Counted from the first letter of the stretch, positions 51,338-59,744 are shown. The stretch is 64,000 bases of DNA from Caproicibacter sp047833665 (GCA_047833665.1 CP181261.1:1984001-2048000), one strand, 5' to 3'. Made by a program: numbers and translations. The notes: generated by a model not told the origin, from the sequence alone.

Positions 51338-51970
51338 TTAACCACCAAGTGTTACATCACAATTTTGATACCATCTTAAGGCTTCCAAAAAATGCAAGGG
51401 TTTAAAATCCGGCCAAAAATCATCCAAAATATAAAAGTCAGCATAAACGGATTGTGCCGGCAAAAAGCCGCTTAGACGCCGTCTTCCGCCCCACCGGATG
51501 AGCAAATCAATTCTTGGAATGGCCGATGATTTGATTTTTCCTTCCTCTGCCAAACCCTTTAAATCCCATTCCCAGTCGTAATTGACCAGAAAATTTAAGT
51601 TGATTTTTCCCCTTCCAAAGCAAACACGCCGATTTGCATATTTTTTCAGTTCTGCGGGAAAAGCAGGTGACTCCGTATTGCCAACAACATACAAATTAGC
51701 ATCCTGTCCGCTGAGACGTTCCACGGCGTCCACGCAGGCTTTTGTAAAAGCGTCGCGCTGCCTTTTTGCCCTTTTGTTATTATCTTTTGTAAATCCATAA
51801 AAAGTAGCTTCTTTAACACCGTATTCCAGCATCATTTCATACAGCCGGAATCCCGGTTCAATTCCGTATTGATACCCATCTTCTTTTTGTAATCCATGTT
51901 CAACGGCCCATCTTCTGTTTCCGTCCGGAATAATGCCGATATGCGCCGGAATTCTTTTAAACTGTTCCAT
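51338..51970 (-). CDS. Divergent cis-prenyl transferase (UppS-like)
   Basis: A 210-residue protein of the undecaprenyl diphosphate synthase family. The start motif HIGIIPDGNRRWA is kept (catalytic Asp in PDGNRR). The substrate loop, usually RTGGEHRISNF, reads IRWGGRRRLSGF, and the usual AYAELYF metal-site Glu is Asp in VYADFYI. It is about 35 residues shorter than UppS. It probably makes a polyprenyl diphosphate of some length, but the changed residues mean its activity is not certain. No cdsA neighbour is present, unlike housekeeping uppS. Confidence 0.75.
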   Translation of the reverse strand: MEQFKRIPAHIGIIPDGNRRWAVEHGLQKEDGYQYGIEPGFRLYEMMLEYGVKEATFYGFTKDNNKRAKRQRDAFTKACVDAVERLSGQDANLYVVGNTESPAFPAELKKYANRRVCFGRGKINLNFLVNYDWEWDLKGLAEEGKIKSSAIPRIDLLIRWGGRRRLSGFLPAQSVYADFYILDDFWPDFKPLHFLEALRWYQNCDVTLGG

Positions 51971-52174
51971 AAACCATCCTTAAATGAGAAATCATACAGC
52001 ATGCATCGCAGTGAAAACTTCACAGTACGATTTACTGCAATAGAGCTGAGAAAGATTTTTTATCCTTCTTCAATTAGTATGGACCAAGAAAATAATTTCA
52101 ATCACAAAAATGAAAAAAATTGAAAATTTCATTCCATCATTTTCGCAAATCTGCGGTATCGCTTTCCGGAAACA

Positions 52175-52208
52175 AGAAAAACGCCGCCCGCACAAAAACG
52201 GGCAGCGT
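52175..52208 (-). terminator. Terminator of the 47-aa small ORF
   Basis: ACGC-x-GCCCG and CGGGC-x-GCGT arms pair, followed on the minus strand by TTTTCTTG. Confidence 0.7.
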
Positions 52209-52215
52209 CCTTCCG

Positions 52216-52359
52216 TCAACCTTCTAGGACAATTGTTTCCAGACAGTGAATCAAATCCTGCAGGCTGTGAATTTTAACATCCTTTTTCATAATTTCTTCT
52301 TGTAATTCCTTTGAAAGAGAAAGAAATCTGCCTTTTACTTTGGGATCAATTTCTGTCAT
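52216..52359 (-). CDS. Small protein, 47 aa
   Basis: A 48-codon frame starting at the ATG at 52359, with GGGGTGATC upstream. It reads MTEIDPKVKGRFLSLSKELQ, then EEIMKKDVKIHSLQDLIHCL and ETIVLEG. The pattern is amphipathic helices. A terminator follows directly. No family is recognised. It might be a small regulator of the kind common in spore formers, but that is only an analogy. Confidence 0.6.
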   Translation of the reverse strand: MTEIDPKVKGRFLSLSKELQEEIMKKDVKIHSLQDLIHCLETIVLEG

Positions 52360-52447
52360 ACCATGATCACCCCAAAATTAGCATATCCCTTTCTTCAAAG
52401 AAAAAACATTCATTCAGGTAATTTCAAATAAAACGCAGAAAAGCAAA

Positions 52448-52717
52448 TTAAACTCCGTGCTTGACGCGATCCCGCTCTTCGGCACGTTTCGCATTGTTCC
52501 AGCGGTCCATGGTGCCAACCAAATATCCCGTAATTCTGCGAATCCGTTCAAATGGAACCGGCTCCAGTTCATAGGTCAGGTTGACATATTCGCCGTCGGG
52601 CTCAATCCGCAGGGATTTTATCGTCCTGTTCGGATTTTTCTTGCTTACATATGCAATATAATTATTGATTTCAGCCTCTTCCAGCTTACCGCCAACCACT
52701 GTTACATTGTTCTGCAT
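52448..52717 (-). CDS. Small NrdD-C-terminus-like protein, 89 aa
   Basis: The end of this protein (RITGYLVGTMDRWNNAKRAE) resembles the C-terminal region of anaerobic ribonucleoside-triphosphate reductase, where a glycyl-radical loop reads R-x-x-GYL. The N-terminal half (VTVVGGKLEEAEINNYIAYV) differs. Such stand-alone proteins are often annotated by this likeness only. Without the ten-stranded barrel and cysteines it cannot be a reductase. The ATG at 52717 has GGGAG eight bases upstream; a GTG three codons earlier is also open. Confidence 0.6.
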   Translation of the reverse strand: MQNNVTVVGGKLEEAEINNYIAYVSKKNPNRTIKSLRIEPDGEYVNLTYELEPVPFERIRRITGYLVGTMDRWNNAKRAEERDRVKHGV

Positions 52718-52895
52718 TCCTGTCACTCCCTTTTATTTATAGCTGTATTATACAACATATAGATGCAATAGTCAATACATAACTATATATTGTTATTAGT
52801 TCTATTCAACTTGGACCGCTGAACAGCACTCATTCGTTTTGCCCAAAAGAATGTGATATAATACCGATATTCAGGTTGTAAGGGAGGAGTTAACA

Positions 52896-53114
52896 ATGGT
52901 TAAAAAGGCTTTCAACCTCGCAGTAGGGACCGGTTTAGGAGTAACGTGTGGCGGAACGGTTCTGCCCCGTATGCTTCATCCATGGCGTTACAACAGCACC
53001 TACCCTCCTATTTTTACACACGCATTATTGAGCTTTGTCGTTACCTTTGCAGTTTGCTTTATGATTGGGCTTTTGATTGAATGGATAAAGTCCAAACTGA
53101 AAAAGGAAAATTGA
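52896..53114 (+). CDS. Small membrane protein, 72 aa
   Basis: A short protein with a Gly-rich N-terminal hydrophobic stretch (LAVGTGLGVTCGGTVLP), a polar loop, and a strong membrane segment (LLSFVVTFAVCFMIGLLIEW) before a Lys-rich end. AAGGGAGGAG stands before the ATG. It is monocistronic and convergent with thrS. I do not recognise the family. Confidence 0.65.
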   Translation: MVKKAFNLAVGTGLGVTCGGTVLPRMLHPWRYNSTYPPIFTHALLSFVVTFAVCFMIGLLIEWIKSKLKKEN

Positions 53115-53147
53115 GTTTCCATGTTTTAAGTTCCATACAAATGAAAC

Positions 53148-53181
53148 AGCGGGTCAATCCTCCGAGGAGAATCGGCCCGCT
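53148..53181. terminator. Hairpin between the small membrane gene and thrS
   Basis: AGCGGG/CCCGCT outer arms and TCCTC/GAGGA inner arms form the stem. A moderate T-rich flank is present on the minus side, so it probably ends thrS. Confidence 0.6.
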
Positions 53182-53212
53182 CAAATTAAAACTATTATTT
53201 TACTTGTGAAAA

Positions 53213-55123
53213 TCAGTCTTTTGCTTTTGTAGCTACTTCAGTCATTGCTTTGCTGATGAAGTCCTCAAGTTTCATGCTGCCCATGTCCCCGCCTTTGCGG
53301 CTGCGGACAGAAACTTCTCCGCTTTTCGCTTCCTTTTCTCCAATGACAAGCATATATGGGATTTTCTGAAGCTGAGCCTCACGAATTTTATAACCGATTT
53401 TTTCATTCCGAGTATCCAATTCCATGCGCAAGCCGGCAGCAGTCAGCTTTTCTGCAACCTGACGAGCATAATCATGCGCACTGTCCGAAATCGGAAGAAC
53501 CTTAACCTGCACCGGTGCCAGCCAAAGCGGAAATGCTCCTGCGAAATGCTCCGTCAAAATACCGATAAAGCGTTCGATACTGCCGAAAATGACGCGGTGA
53601 ACCATAACCGGGCGATGTTTCTCGCCATCTGCACCGGTGTAAGTCAGGTCAAAGCGCTCCGGCATCTGGAAATCGAGCTGAATGGTACCGCACTGCCATG
53701 TTCTGCCGATAGAATCGCGCAAATGGAAGTCTATCTTTGGCCCATAAAACGCACCGTCCCCTTCGTTAATCACATAGGGTTTGCCGTTGGCCTTCAAAGC
53801 ATGAATCAAAGCATTTGTCGCCATTTCCCACTGCTCATCCGTACCCATGGAGTCCTCCGGGCGAGTGGAAAGCTCCAAACTGTAGTCAAATCCAAAAACC
53901 TTATAGAAACTGTCAATCAAATCCATGACCCCAAGGATTTCACTTTCAATTTGATCCGGCGTCATAAAGATGTGTGCATCGTCTTGGGTAAAGCAGCGCA
54001 CACGCATCAGTCCGTGCAGCGCGCCGGACAGTTCATGCCTATGAACAAGTCCCAATTCCGCAACGCGCTCCGGAAGGTCGCGGTAAGAATGTAATTTACG
54101 TTTGTAGACCAGCATTCCGCCGGGGCAGTTCATCGGTTTGATGCAGTAATCCCCGTCATCGATTTTGGTCGTATACATATTATCTTTGTAGTGCTCCCAG
54201 TGTCCGGAACGAAGCCACAGATCCTTGTTCAAAATGATTGGTGTGCGGATTTCTTCATAACCGTGTTTTACATGCTCTTCGCGCCAGAAATTTTCCAAAA
54301 GATTGCGCAGCACCATACCTTTGGGCAGGAAGAACGGGAAACCCGGGCCTTCTTCGTAAATATCGAACAGGTCAAGGTCACGGCCGAGCTTGCGATGATC
54401 GCGTTTTTTGGCCTCTTCCAGCATGGTAAGGTAGGCATCGAGTTGCGAGGCTTTCGGAAACGATATTCCATAAACTCTTTGCAGCATCTTATTGTTTTTA
54501 TCCGCGCGCCAATAAGCACCCGTGCAGTTTGTCAGCTTAACTGCCTTAACCGGTCCGGTTGTCATCAGGTGAGGACCGGCGCACAAATCCACATAATCTC
54601 CTTGCCGGTAAAAGCTGATTTTTTCTCCTTTGCCGGAATGTTCCTGAATCAGCTCCACCTTATAGTCCTGATGATCTTTTTCCATCAGCTCGATTGCTTC
54701 GTTCGGCTCAAGTTCAAATCTTTCAAGCGGAAGGTTCTGTTTTACGATTTTTTTCATCTCCGCCTCAATGGCTGTAAGGTCTTCCGGTGTTAATGTGCGC
54801 GGCAAATCGAAATCATAATAAAAGCCGTTTTCAATCGCCGGGCCGATGGCAAACTTTGCTTCCGGAAACAGGTGTTTCACCGCCTGTGCCATAATGTGAG
54901 AAGTGGTGTGCCAGAAAGCACGTTTGCCCTCTGCGTCATCAAATGTCAGAATTTCAAGGCTGCAGTCCTCGTACAGCGGCGTACGCAAATCCACTGTTTT
55001 CCCATTAAGCTTTCCCGCGCACGCGGCTTTATACAGCCCAGCACCAATGGACTTTGCAATCTCTGCGACGGTCGTTCCGCTTTCATACTCTCGAATATCG
55101 CCTTTTAAATTTACATGTATCAT
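53213..55123 (-). CDS. thrS: Threonine-tRNA ligase
   Basis: A 636-residue class II synthetase, complete. The TGS domain (residues 1-60) is followed by the editing domain (FWHTTSHIMAQAVKHLFPEA with the H-x(3)-H zinc-like motif), then the catalytic core (RTPIILNKDLWLRSGHWEHY, PMNCPGGMLVYKR, RHELSGALHGLMRVRCFTQD) and the anticodon domain. It charges tRNA-Thr and corrects Ser mischarging. The start is the ATG at 55123; a 25-codon extension runs into the T-box terminator. It is controlled by a T-box that reads ACC. Confidence 0.98.
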   Translation of the reverse strand: MIHVNLKGDIREYESGTTVAEIAKSIGAGLYKAACAGKLNGKTVDLRTPLYEDCSLEILTFDDAEGKRAFWHTTSHIMAQAVKHLFPEAKFAIGPAIENGFYYDFDLPRTLTPEDLTAIEAEMKKIVKQNLPLERFELEPNEAIELMEKDHQDYKVELIQEHSGKGEKISFYRQGDYVDLCAGPHLMTTGPVKAVKLTNCTGAYWRADKNNKMLQRVYGISFPKASQLDAYLTMLEEAKKRDHRKLGRDLDLFDIYEEGPGFPFFLPKGMVLRNLLENFWREEHVKHGYEEIRTPIILNKDLWLRSGHWEHYKDNMYTTKIDDGDYCIKPMNCPGGMLVYKRKLHSYRDLPERVAELGLVHRHELSGALHGLMRVRCFTQDDAHIFMTPDQIESEILGVMDLIDSFYKVFGFDYSLELSTRPEDSMGTDEQWEMATNALIHALKANGKPYVINEGDGAFYGPKIDFHLRDSIGRTWQCGTIQLDFQMPERFDLTYTGADGEKHRPVMVHRVIFGSIERFIGILTEHFAGAFPLWLAPVQVKVLPISDSAHDYARQVAEKLTAAGLRMELDTRNEKIGYKIREAQLQKIPYMLVIGEKEAKSGEVSVRSRKGGDMGSMKLEDFISKAMTEVATKAKD

Positions 55124-55142
55124 TCCGTCTACACTCCTTTTA

Positions 55143-55425
55143 CAAAAAGTAAAAGCCCGCCCCACAACATGGGGCGGGCATGAATCCCGCGGTTCCACCC
55201 AATTGCGGCGAAAGCACAGCTTTCACCCTCATTGCTGCCGGATAACGGTGGCAACCGGCACACCTTTTGCTCTGGGCTTCGGTGCACACTCAGAGGTGGT
55301 AGCCTTCATCCATTCCGTTGCATGCGCTTTCAGCTTATAACGCACGCTCTCTGAAACGGAAACGCAGGATGCGACCTCCTCGTCAACGCATTCAACTATC
55401 CTATTTTCATCTATAATATGAATTG
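55143..55425 (-). promoter_or_regulatory. T-box leader, Thr (specifier ACC)
   Basis: The minus strand reads GGGTGGAACCGCGGGATT (T-box, around 55184-55200). A terminator GCCCGCCCCATG/TGGGGCGGGC and TTTTACTTTTT follow. In stem I, ACC at 55298-55300 is followed by six bases and GAG, as in the Leu and Trp T-boxes of this window. Uncharged tRNA-Thr(GGU) would raise thrS expression. Confidence 0.93.
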
Positions 55426-55431
55426 TGCATT

Positions 55432-55460
55432 ATCATACCACCGCTTCCACCGAAAGTCAA
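55432..55460 (-). promoter_or_regulatory. Sigma-A promoter of thrS
   Basis: TTGACT at 55455-55460 and TATGAT at 55432-55437, minus strand, 17-bp spacer. Confidence 0.8.
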
Positions 55461-55561
55461 GACTTTACATAAAGTTGCCGTGACAGGTTATATGGATTTT
55501 TATGTATTTAGAAATTCAAAATTTAAGCTAAATCTATCACCGGTATTTCTAAGCAAATTTC

Positions 55562-55591
55562 TTGACAGACTGGTATAAAAAGTAATACAAT
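55562..55591 (+). promoter_or_regulatory. Sigma-A promoter of rny
   Basis: TTGACA at 55562-55567 and TACAAT at 55586-55591 with an 18-bp spacer. The leader is about 100 nt. Confidence 0.75.
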
Positions 55592-55702
55592 TATATTTAT
55601 AATGCATCATTTTGCATTTTATGGGATAACGCACCCATAACACCAAATTGTATGATTTTTCATTTACGTTACTACAACAAAGAAGAAAGGAGGTGCCAAT
55701 AT

Positions 55703-57262
55703 TTGACTGTAAGCCTACTAACTTGCATTATTATTGCCGCTATTTGTGCAGTGGTCTCTGCAATTTTAGCATTTATTGCCGGAATTGCACACAGAAAAAA
55801 GACCGCTGAATACACAATTGGTTCTGCAGAACAGGAAGCAAAACGAATTGTGAGTGACGCAATTAAAACAGCGGAAGCGAAGAAAAAAGAAGCGATTCTG
55901 GAGGGGAAAGACGAAATTCACCGCCAGAGAGTGGAATCTGAGCGCGAACTCAATGAGCGCCGGAAAGAAATTCAACGCCAAGAACGCCGCATTCAGCAAA
56001 AGGAAGAAACGCTTGACAAAAAGACTGAAAATTTAGAAGCTAAGGATGAAATCCTGAATAATAAAATCAGACATGCGGATGAACGCCTTAGCGAGGCGGA
56101 AGCCTTAAAAAAGCGTCAGTTTGAAATGCTTGAGCGTATCTCCGGATTTACCAAGGAACAGGCAAAGGATTGTCTGCTGAACAATCTTGAAAATGAGCTC
56201 ACTCATGAAAAAGCCATTAAACTGATGGAATTTGAACAGCAGACACGGGAAGAAGCGGAAAAAACCGCGCGGGAAATCATTTCTACCGCAATTCAGCGCT
56301 GTGCCGCAGACCATGTTGCGGAAGCTACCATTTCCGTTGTTCCCCTGCCCAATGATGAAATGAAGGGCAGGATTATCGGCCGCGAGGGAAGAAATATCCG
56401 CGCGATTGAAACCATGACCGGAGTCGACTTGATTATTGACGACACACCGGAAGCAATTACCCTCTCCTGCTTTGAACCCGTACGCCGTGAAGTTGCGCGC
56501 ATTGCCTTGGAGCATCTGATTGCGGATGGGAGAATTCACCCGGCAAGAATTGAGGAAACGATTGAAAAGGCTCGCCGAGAGGTGGATGCCACCATTAAGC
56601 AAGAAGGCGAGCATGCTGTAATTGAAGCCGGTGTAAACGGCGTTCACCCCGAACTGGTCAAATTGCTGGGGCGGCTGCGTTACCGCACCAGTTACGGACA
56701 GAATGTTTTGAATCATTCCTTGGAAGTTGCCTATCTTGCCGGCATGATGGCAAGCGAACTCGGTTTGGACCCCACTATTGCACGCAGGGCCGGCCTGCTG
56801 CATGATATTGGTAAAGCATTGGATCATGAAATCGAAGGTTCCCATGTTGATATTGGTGTCGACATGGCTCGCAAATATAAGGAAAGCGACGCGGTGATAC
56901 ACGCAATCCAGGCACACCACGGAGACGTGGAACCCAAGACGATTGTTGCCTGTCTAGTACAGGCCGCGGATGCTATCAGCGCGGCTCGTCCAGGAGCAAG
57001 ACGTGAAAATCTGGAAAATTACATCAAGCGCCTTGAGAAACTGGAAGCTGTCGCTTCCTCGTTCGACGGAGTGGATCGCAGTTATGCGATTCAGGCCGGC
57101 CGCGAAATTCGTATCATGGTGAAACCCGAAGCAATCGGCGATGACAAAATGGCTCTTCTTGCACGCGATATATGCAAAAAGATAGAAAGTGATCTGGAAT
57201 ATCCGGGTCAAATCAAGGTTACGATAATCCGCGAGAGCAGAGCAATTGAATACGCAAAATAA
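55703..57262 (+). CDS. rny: Ribonuclease Y
   Basis: A 519-residue endoribonuclease. The N-terminal membrane anchor is followed by a long Glu/Lys/Arg coiled coil (about residues 30-190). Next come a KH domain (MKGRIIGREGRNIRAIETMT) and an HD domain (GLLHDIGKALDHEIEGSHVD with the metal-binding H-D pair). It starts mRNA decay at the membrane. The start is a TTG at 55703 behind AAAGGAGGTG, which gives the usual ~520 residues; the ATG at 55652 would put non-family sequence in front of the anchor. Confidence 0.96.
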   Translation: MTVSLLTCIIIAAICAVVSAILAFIAGIAHRKKTAEYTIGSAEQEAKRIVSDAIKTAEAKKKEAILEGKDEIHRQRVESERELNERRKEIQRQERRIQQKEETLDKKTENLEAKDEILNNKIRHADERLSEAEALKKRQFEMLERISGFTKEQAKDCLLNNLENELTHEKAIKLMEFEQQTREEAEKTAREIISTAIQRCAADHVAEATISVVPLPNDEMKGRIIGREGRNIRAIETMTGVDLIIDDTPEAITLSCFEPVRREVARIALEHLIADGRIHPARIEETIEKARREVDATIKQEGEHAVIEAGVNGVHPELVKLLGRLRYRTSYGQNVLNHSLEVAYLAGMMASELGLDPTIARRAGLLHDIGKALDHEIEGSHVDIGVDMARKYKESDAVIHAIQAHHGDVEPKTIVACLVQAADAISAARPGARRENLENYIKRLEKLEAVASSFDGVDRSYAIQAGREIRIMVKPEAIGDDKMALLARDICKKIESDLEYPGQIKVTIIRESRAIEYAK

Positions 57263-57300
57263 AAAATAATCCGCCAGCCAACAACGCTGCGGTAAGAGCG

Positions 57301-57337
57301 CTGCACAGGAAGGGTTACCTTCCTGTGCAGAATTTTT
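57301..57337 (+). terminator. Terminator or attenuator between rny and ymdB
   Basis: CTGCACAGGAAGG and CCTTCCTGTGCAG form a 13-bp perfect stem with a 4-nt loop, followed by AATTTTTAG. Confidence 0.75.
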
Positions 57338-57405
57338 AGAAAACAAAGAGCGACAGCGTGCTGTTGCCTTTTTAATACCATTTCATCCAAAGGGGAAAAT
57401 GAATA

Positions 57406-58173
57406 ATGAATATTCTGGCAATCGGCGATGTGGTGGGCAGCATAGGCTGCCGTTTTTTGCGCAAACACCTTCCCGCCGTGAAAAAACTCAAGGGAATAGA
57501 CTTAGTCATTGCAAACGGAGAAAACTCCGCCGACGGCAACGGTCTAACCCCTGCTTCCGCACGTTATTTGTTTGACAGCGGCGTAGATGTCATCACAACC
57601 GGCAACCACAGCTTCCGCCGAAAAGAAAGTTATGATTTTTACGATTCCTGCCCTGCCCTGCTGCGCCCGGCCAACTATCCTGCCGCAGCACCCGGCAAAG
57701 GACTTGAGGTGGTCGATTTGGGCCGAATTCAGGTCGGCATTGTGAACCTGATTGGTACCGTTTATATGGAAAGCATGGAATCCCCCTTTGACGCAGCAGA
57801 CCGAATTCTTTCAGCAGGTGTGCCCAAAATCACATTGGTAGATTTCCACGCTGAAGCAACCGGCGAAAAGCGTTCTCTTGCCTATTATTTGGACGGACGT
57901 GTTTCGGCAGTATTCGGAACACATACCCACGTGCAAACCGCTGACGAAACAATTTTGCCAAACGGTACGGGCTATCTGTCTGATTTGGGTATGACGGGCC
58001 CTATACATTCTGTTTTGGGAGTAAAACCGGAACTAGTCATCCGTAAAATGCGGACCAAGATGCCTGTTCGCTTTGCTGTTGCGGATGGCGATTGCCGAAT
58101 CGATGGTGCCGTTTTTTCCATTGATGAAAAGACCGGAAAGACCATTTGCATTGAGAGGTTACAAATTTATTGA
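57406..58173 (+). CDS. ymdB: TIGR00282 family metallophosphoesterase (YmdB)
   Basis: A 255-residue phosphoesterase. The metal and active-site motifs are IGDVVGSIGCRFL, IANGENSADGNG, TTGNHSFRRKESYD, and GTHTHVQTADETILPNGTGY. In Bacillus subtilis YmdB is a cyclic-nucleotide phosphodiesterase that affects biofilm and motility decisions and is encoded behind rny. The same order is seen here, separated by a hairpin. AAAGGGGAAA stands before the ATG. Confidence 0.93.
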   Translation: MNILAIGDVVGSIGCRFLRKHLPAVKKLKGIDLVIANGENSADGNGLTPASARYLFDSGVDVITTGNHSFRRKESYDFYDSCPALLRPANYPAAAPGKGLEVVDLGRIQVGIVNLIGTVYMESMESPFDAADRILSAGVPKITLVDFHAEATGEKRSLAYYLDGRVSAVFGTHTHVQTADETILPNGTGYLSDLGMTGPIHSVLGVKPELVIRKMRTKMPVRFAVADGDCRIDGAVFSIDEKTGKTICIERLQIY

Positions 58174-58234
58174 ACATATTTGGCTATTCTGACAACTAAT
58201 TTTGCAGAGAAAAATTATTTTTTATTAAAATATC

Positions 58235-58263
58235 TTGCAAAAATTGTTTTTTCGATTTATGAT
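58235..58263 (+). promoter_or_regulatory. Promoter of spoVS
   Basis: TTGCAA at 58235-58240 and TATGAT at 58258-58263 with a 17-bp spacer. It looks like sigma-A; no clear sigma-H element is visible. Confidence 0.6.
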
Positions 58264-58294
58264 ATTATTATCACTAAAAGTTGGAGGATAGCTT

Positions 58295-58555
58295 ATGGAA
58301 ATCTTAAAAGTGTCTTCAAAATCGGCGCCTAATTCTGTTGCCGGCGCGGTTGCAGGTGTCATCCGGGAAGCTGGCGCAGTAGAAATTCAAGCTGTTGGCG
58401 CTGGTGCCACCAATCAGGCTATTAAAGCCATAGCTATCGCGCGCGGATACTTGGCACCGTCCGGAATTGATGCAGTTTGCATCCCCGCTTTCGCAAGCGT
58501 TACAATTGATGGAGAGGAGCGGACTGCGATTAAATTGATTGTAGAACCCAGATAG
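58295..58555 (+). CDS. spoVS: Stage V sporulation protein S
   Basis: An 86-residue protein of the Alba-like SpoVS family, highly conserved: LKVSSKSAPNSVAGAVAGVI, IQAVGAGATNQAIKAIAIAR, GYLAPSGIDAVCIPAFASVT. It is needed for proper progress of sporulation in Bacillus and probably binds nucleic acid. Its place behind rny and ymdB is conserved in many Firmicutes. GGAGG precedes the ATG by ten bases. Confidence 0.97.
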   Translation: MEILKVSSKSAPNSVAGAVAGVIREAGAVEIQAVGAGATNQAIKAIAIARGYLAPSGIDAVCIPAFASVTIDGEERTAIKLIVEPR

Positions 58556-58563
58556 AATTTGGC

Positions 58564-58598
58564 ATATCCTCACCTTGTGTGAGGATATATTTTATTTT
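58564..58598 (+). terminator. Terminator of spoVS
   Basis: ATATCCTCAC and GTGAGGATAT form a 10-bp stem with a 5-nt loop, followed by ATTTTATTTT. Confidence 0.88.
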
Positions 58599-58621
58599 GG
58601 TGCTTTGCAGCCTGATTTTTA
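58595..58621. repeat. 27-bp direct repeat, left copy (IS481-like element)
   Basis: An exact 27-bp copy stands at 59685-59711, immediately on the other side of the element. It begins TTTTGGTGCTTTGCAGCCTG. Confidence 0.93.
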
Positions 58622-59684
58622 TGTAGGTTTGTCAAACATATTGGACAGTATGGGATTGTAAAAATTCAGAAGGAGATAACCAGTGAAGGGGACGCATCGG
58701 CATATTGTTAGAGCGTCGTAAGTAGATGGAAAGTTGGTTTTCAAAGTCCGCTAAGGAATAAAAATGGTGTTTGTTGTAAAAGCGCTTTTGGTCTTCGCGA
58801 TGGCTGCGTTCCACTTTACCATTGTGCCTGGGCGTATAAGGCCGAATCAGTTTGTGCCAGATATGCAGTTGAGCGGCAGTGGCCTCGAAGAGCGTCAGCA
58901 GATGTTTCTTTGATGGGGAAAAACGGTTGGTAAATTCAAAACCGTTGTCAGTTTGAATGCATTCCACATGAACACCGCGCCGGGCAAACCATTTGACAGC
59001 TCGTTTAAGAAAGTCGGCAGAAGAGTAGGTACTCTGTTCAGGGTATGCTGCCAAAAAACGTAGCCTAGAAAATTCATCGATGGCTGTGTACTGAAAAAGC
59101 CGAAGCTCAGGGTCGGCAATACAGCGCTTTGGGACTACCTTTACATCGATTTGAATGCGCTCTCCGGGATGCGTCATTTGCTCATATGGCTTTGGCTGAT
59201 ATTTTTTCTTCGGTTTTGCCTCTGGAAAAATCCCCATTCGGCGCATTACACGGAACAGACTTTCCGGACATCGCTTGTATCCGCGCTTTTTTAACCGGGA
59301 CCATAGTTCAATCATACCGAGTTCTGGGTTCCTGCGCCGCATGTCGCGAATCAGTTTTAACTCGGCAGGTGTATGTTGGTTTGGATGACTGTGTGGCCTT
59401 CTAGACCGGCAAGCCAACGATTCTAATGTACCGTCATACCGAGCCATCCAAAAGTAAATAAAGGAACGGCTTTTGTTGTACTTTCTGCTTGCACGACTGA
59501 CACCGTACTTTTGAGCGTAGATCATTATGGATTGCCTAAACTTCATATCTTGTGTTACACTATTCATGCAGGAATGGACACTTCCTCTCGGTATGATTTG
59601 GTTTGGGTAGCTTTATTGTAACCGATGTGTCCATTTCTGTATTTTATTTTTTCTCAACTGTCCAATATGTATTGTAGTCCTACA
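58622..59684 (-). mobile_element. IS481/IS3-like insertion sequence, 1063 bp
   Basis: The ends are TGTAGG...CCTACA. The terminal inverted repeats agree in most of 28 positions and share the perfect block ACATATTGGACAGT. One intact transposase gene fills the element. It is flanked by unusually long 27-bp direct repeats. It sits between the spoVS terminator and the promoter of the DAK2-domain gene. Confidence 0.9.
58632..59567 (-). CDS. IS481-like (rve integrase core) transposase
   Basis: A 311-residue transposase. The N-terminal helix-turn-helix is RQSIMIYAQKYGVSRASRKY. The rve core carries a DDE triad: Asp in ERIQIDVKVVP, Asp in ECIQTDNGFEF, and Glu in TPRHNGKVERSHREDQKRFY. It is a single frame without the IS3-type orfA/orfB shift, which favours IS481. 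The last codons overlap the left inverted repeat. Confidence 0.92.
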   Translation of the reverse strand: MNSVTQDMKFRQSIMIYAQKYGVSRASRKYNKSRSFIYFWMARYDGTLESLACRSRRPHSHPNQHTPAELKLIRDMRRRNPELGMIELWSRLKKRGYKRCPESLFRVMRRMGIFPEAKPKKKYQPKPYEQMTHPGERIQIDVKVVPKRCIADPELRLFQYTAIDEFSRLRFLAAYPEQSTYSSADFLKRAVKWFARRGVHVECIQTDNGFEFTNRFSPSKKHLLTLFEATAAQLHIWHKLIRPYTPRHNGKVERSHREDQKRFYNKHHFYSLADFENQLSIYLRRSNNMPMRPLHWLSPSEFLQSHTVQYV

Positions 59685-59711
59685 TTTTGGTGCTTTGCAG
59701 CCTGATTTTTA
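59685..59711. repeat. 27-bp direct repeat, right copy (IS481-like element)
   Basis: Identical to 58595-58621. It ends 4 bases before the -35 element of the next gene. Confidence 0.93.
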
Positions 59712-59715
59712 ACAA

Positions 59716-59744
59716 TTGAATCAAATGGCGGTGTATGGTATAAT
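59716..59744 (+). promoter_or_regulatory. Promoter of the DAK2-domain gene
   Basis: TTGAAT at 59716-59721 and TATAAT at 59739-59744 with a 17-bp spacer. The element upstream leaves it intact but replaces what lay before it. Confidence 0.75.

Noticed and set aside
56105..56920. 271-codon reverse ORF over rny
   Set aside because: Antisense shadow of the KH/HD coding region; no ribosome site and no known domain.
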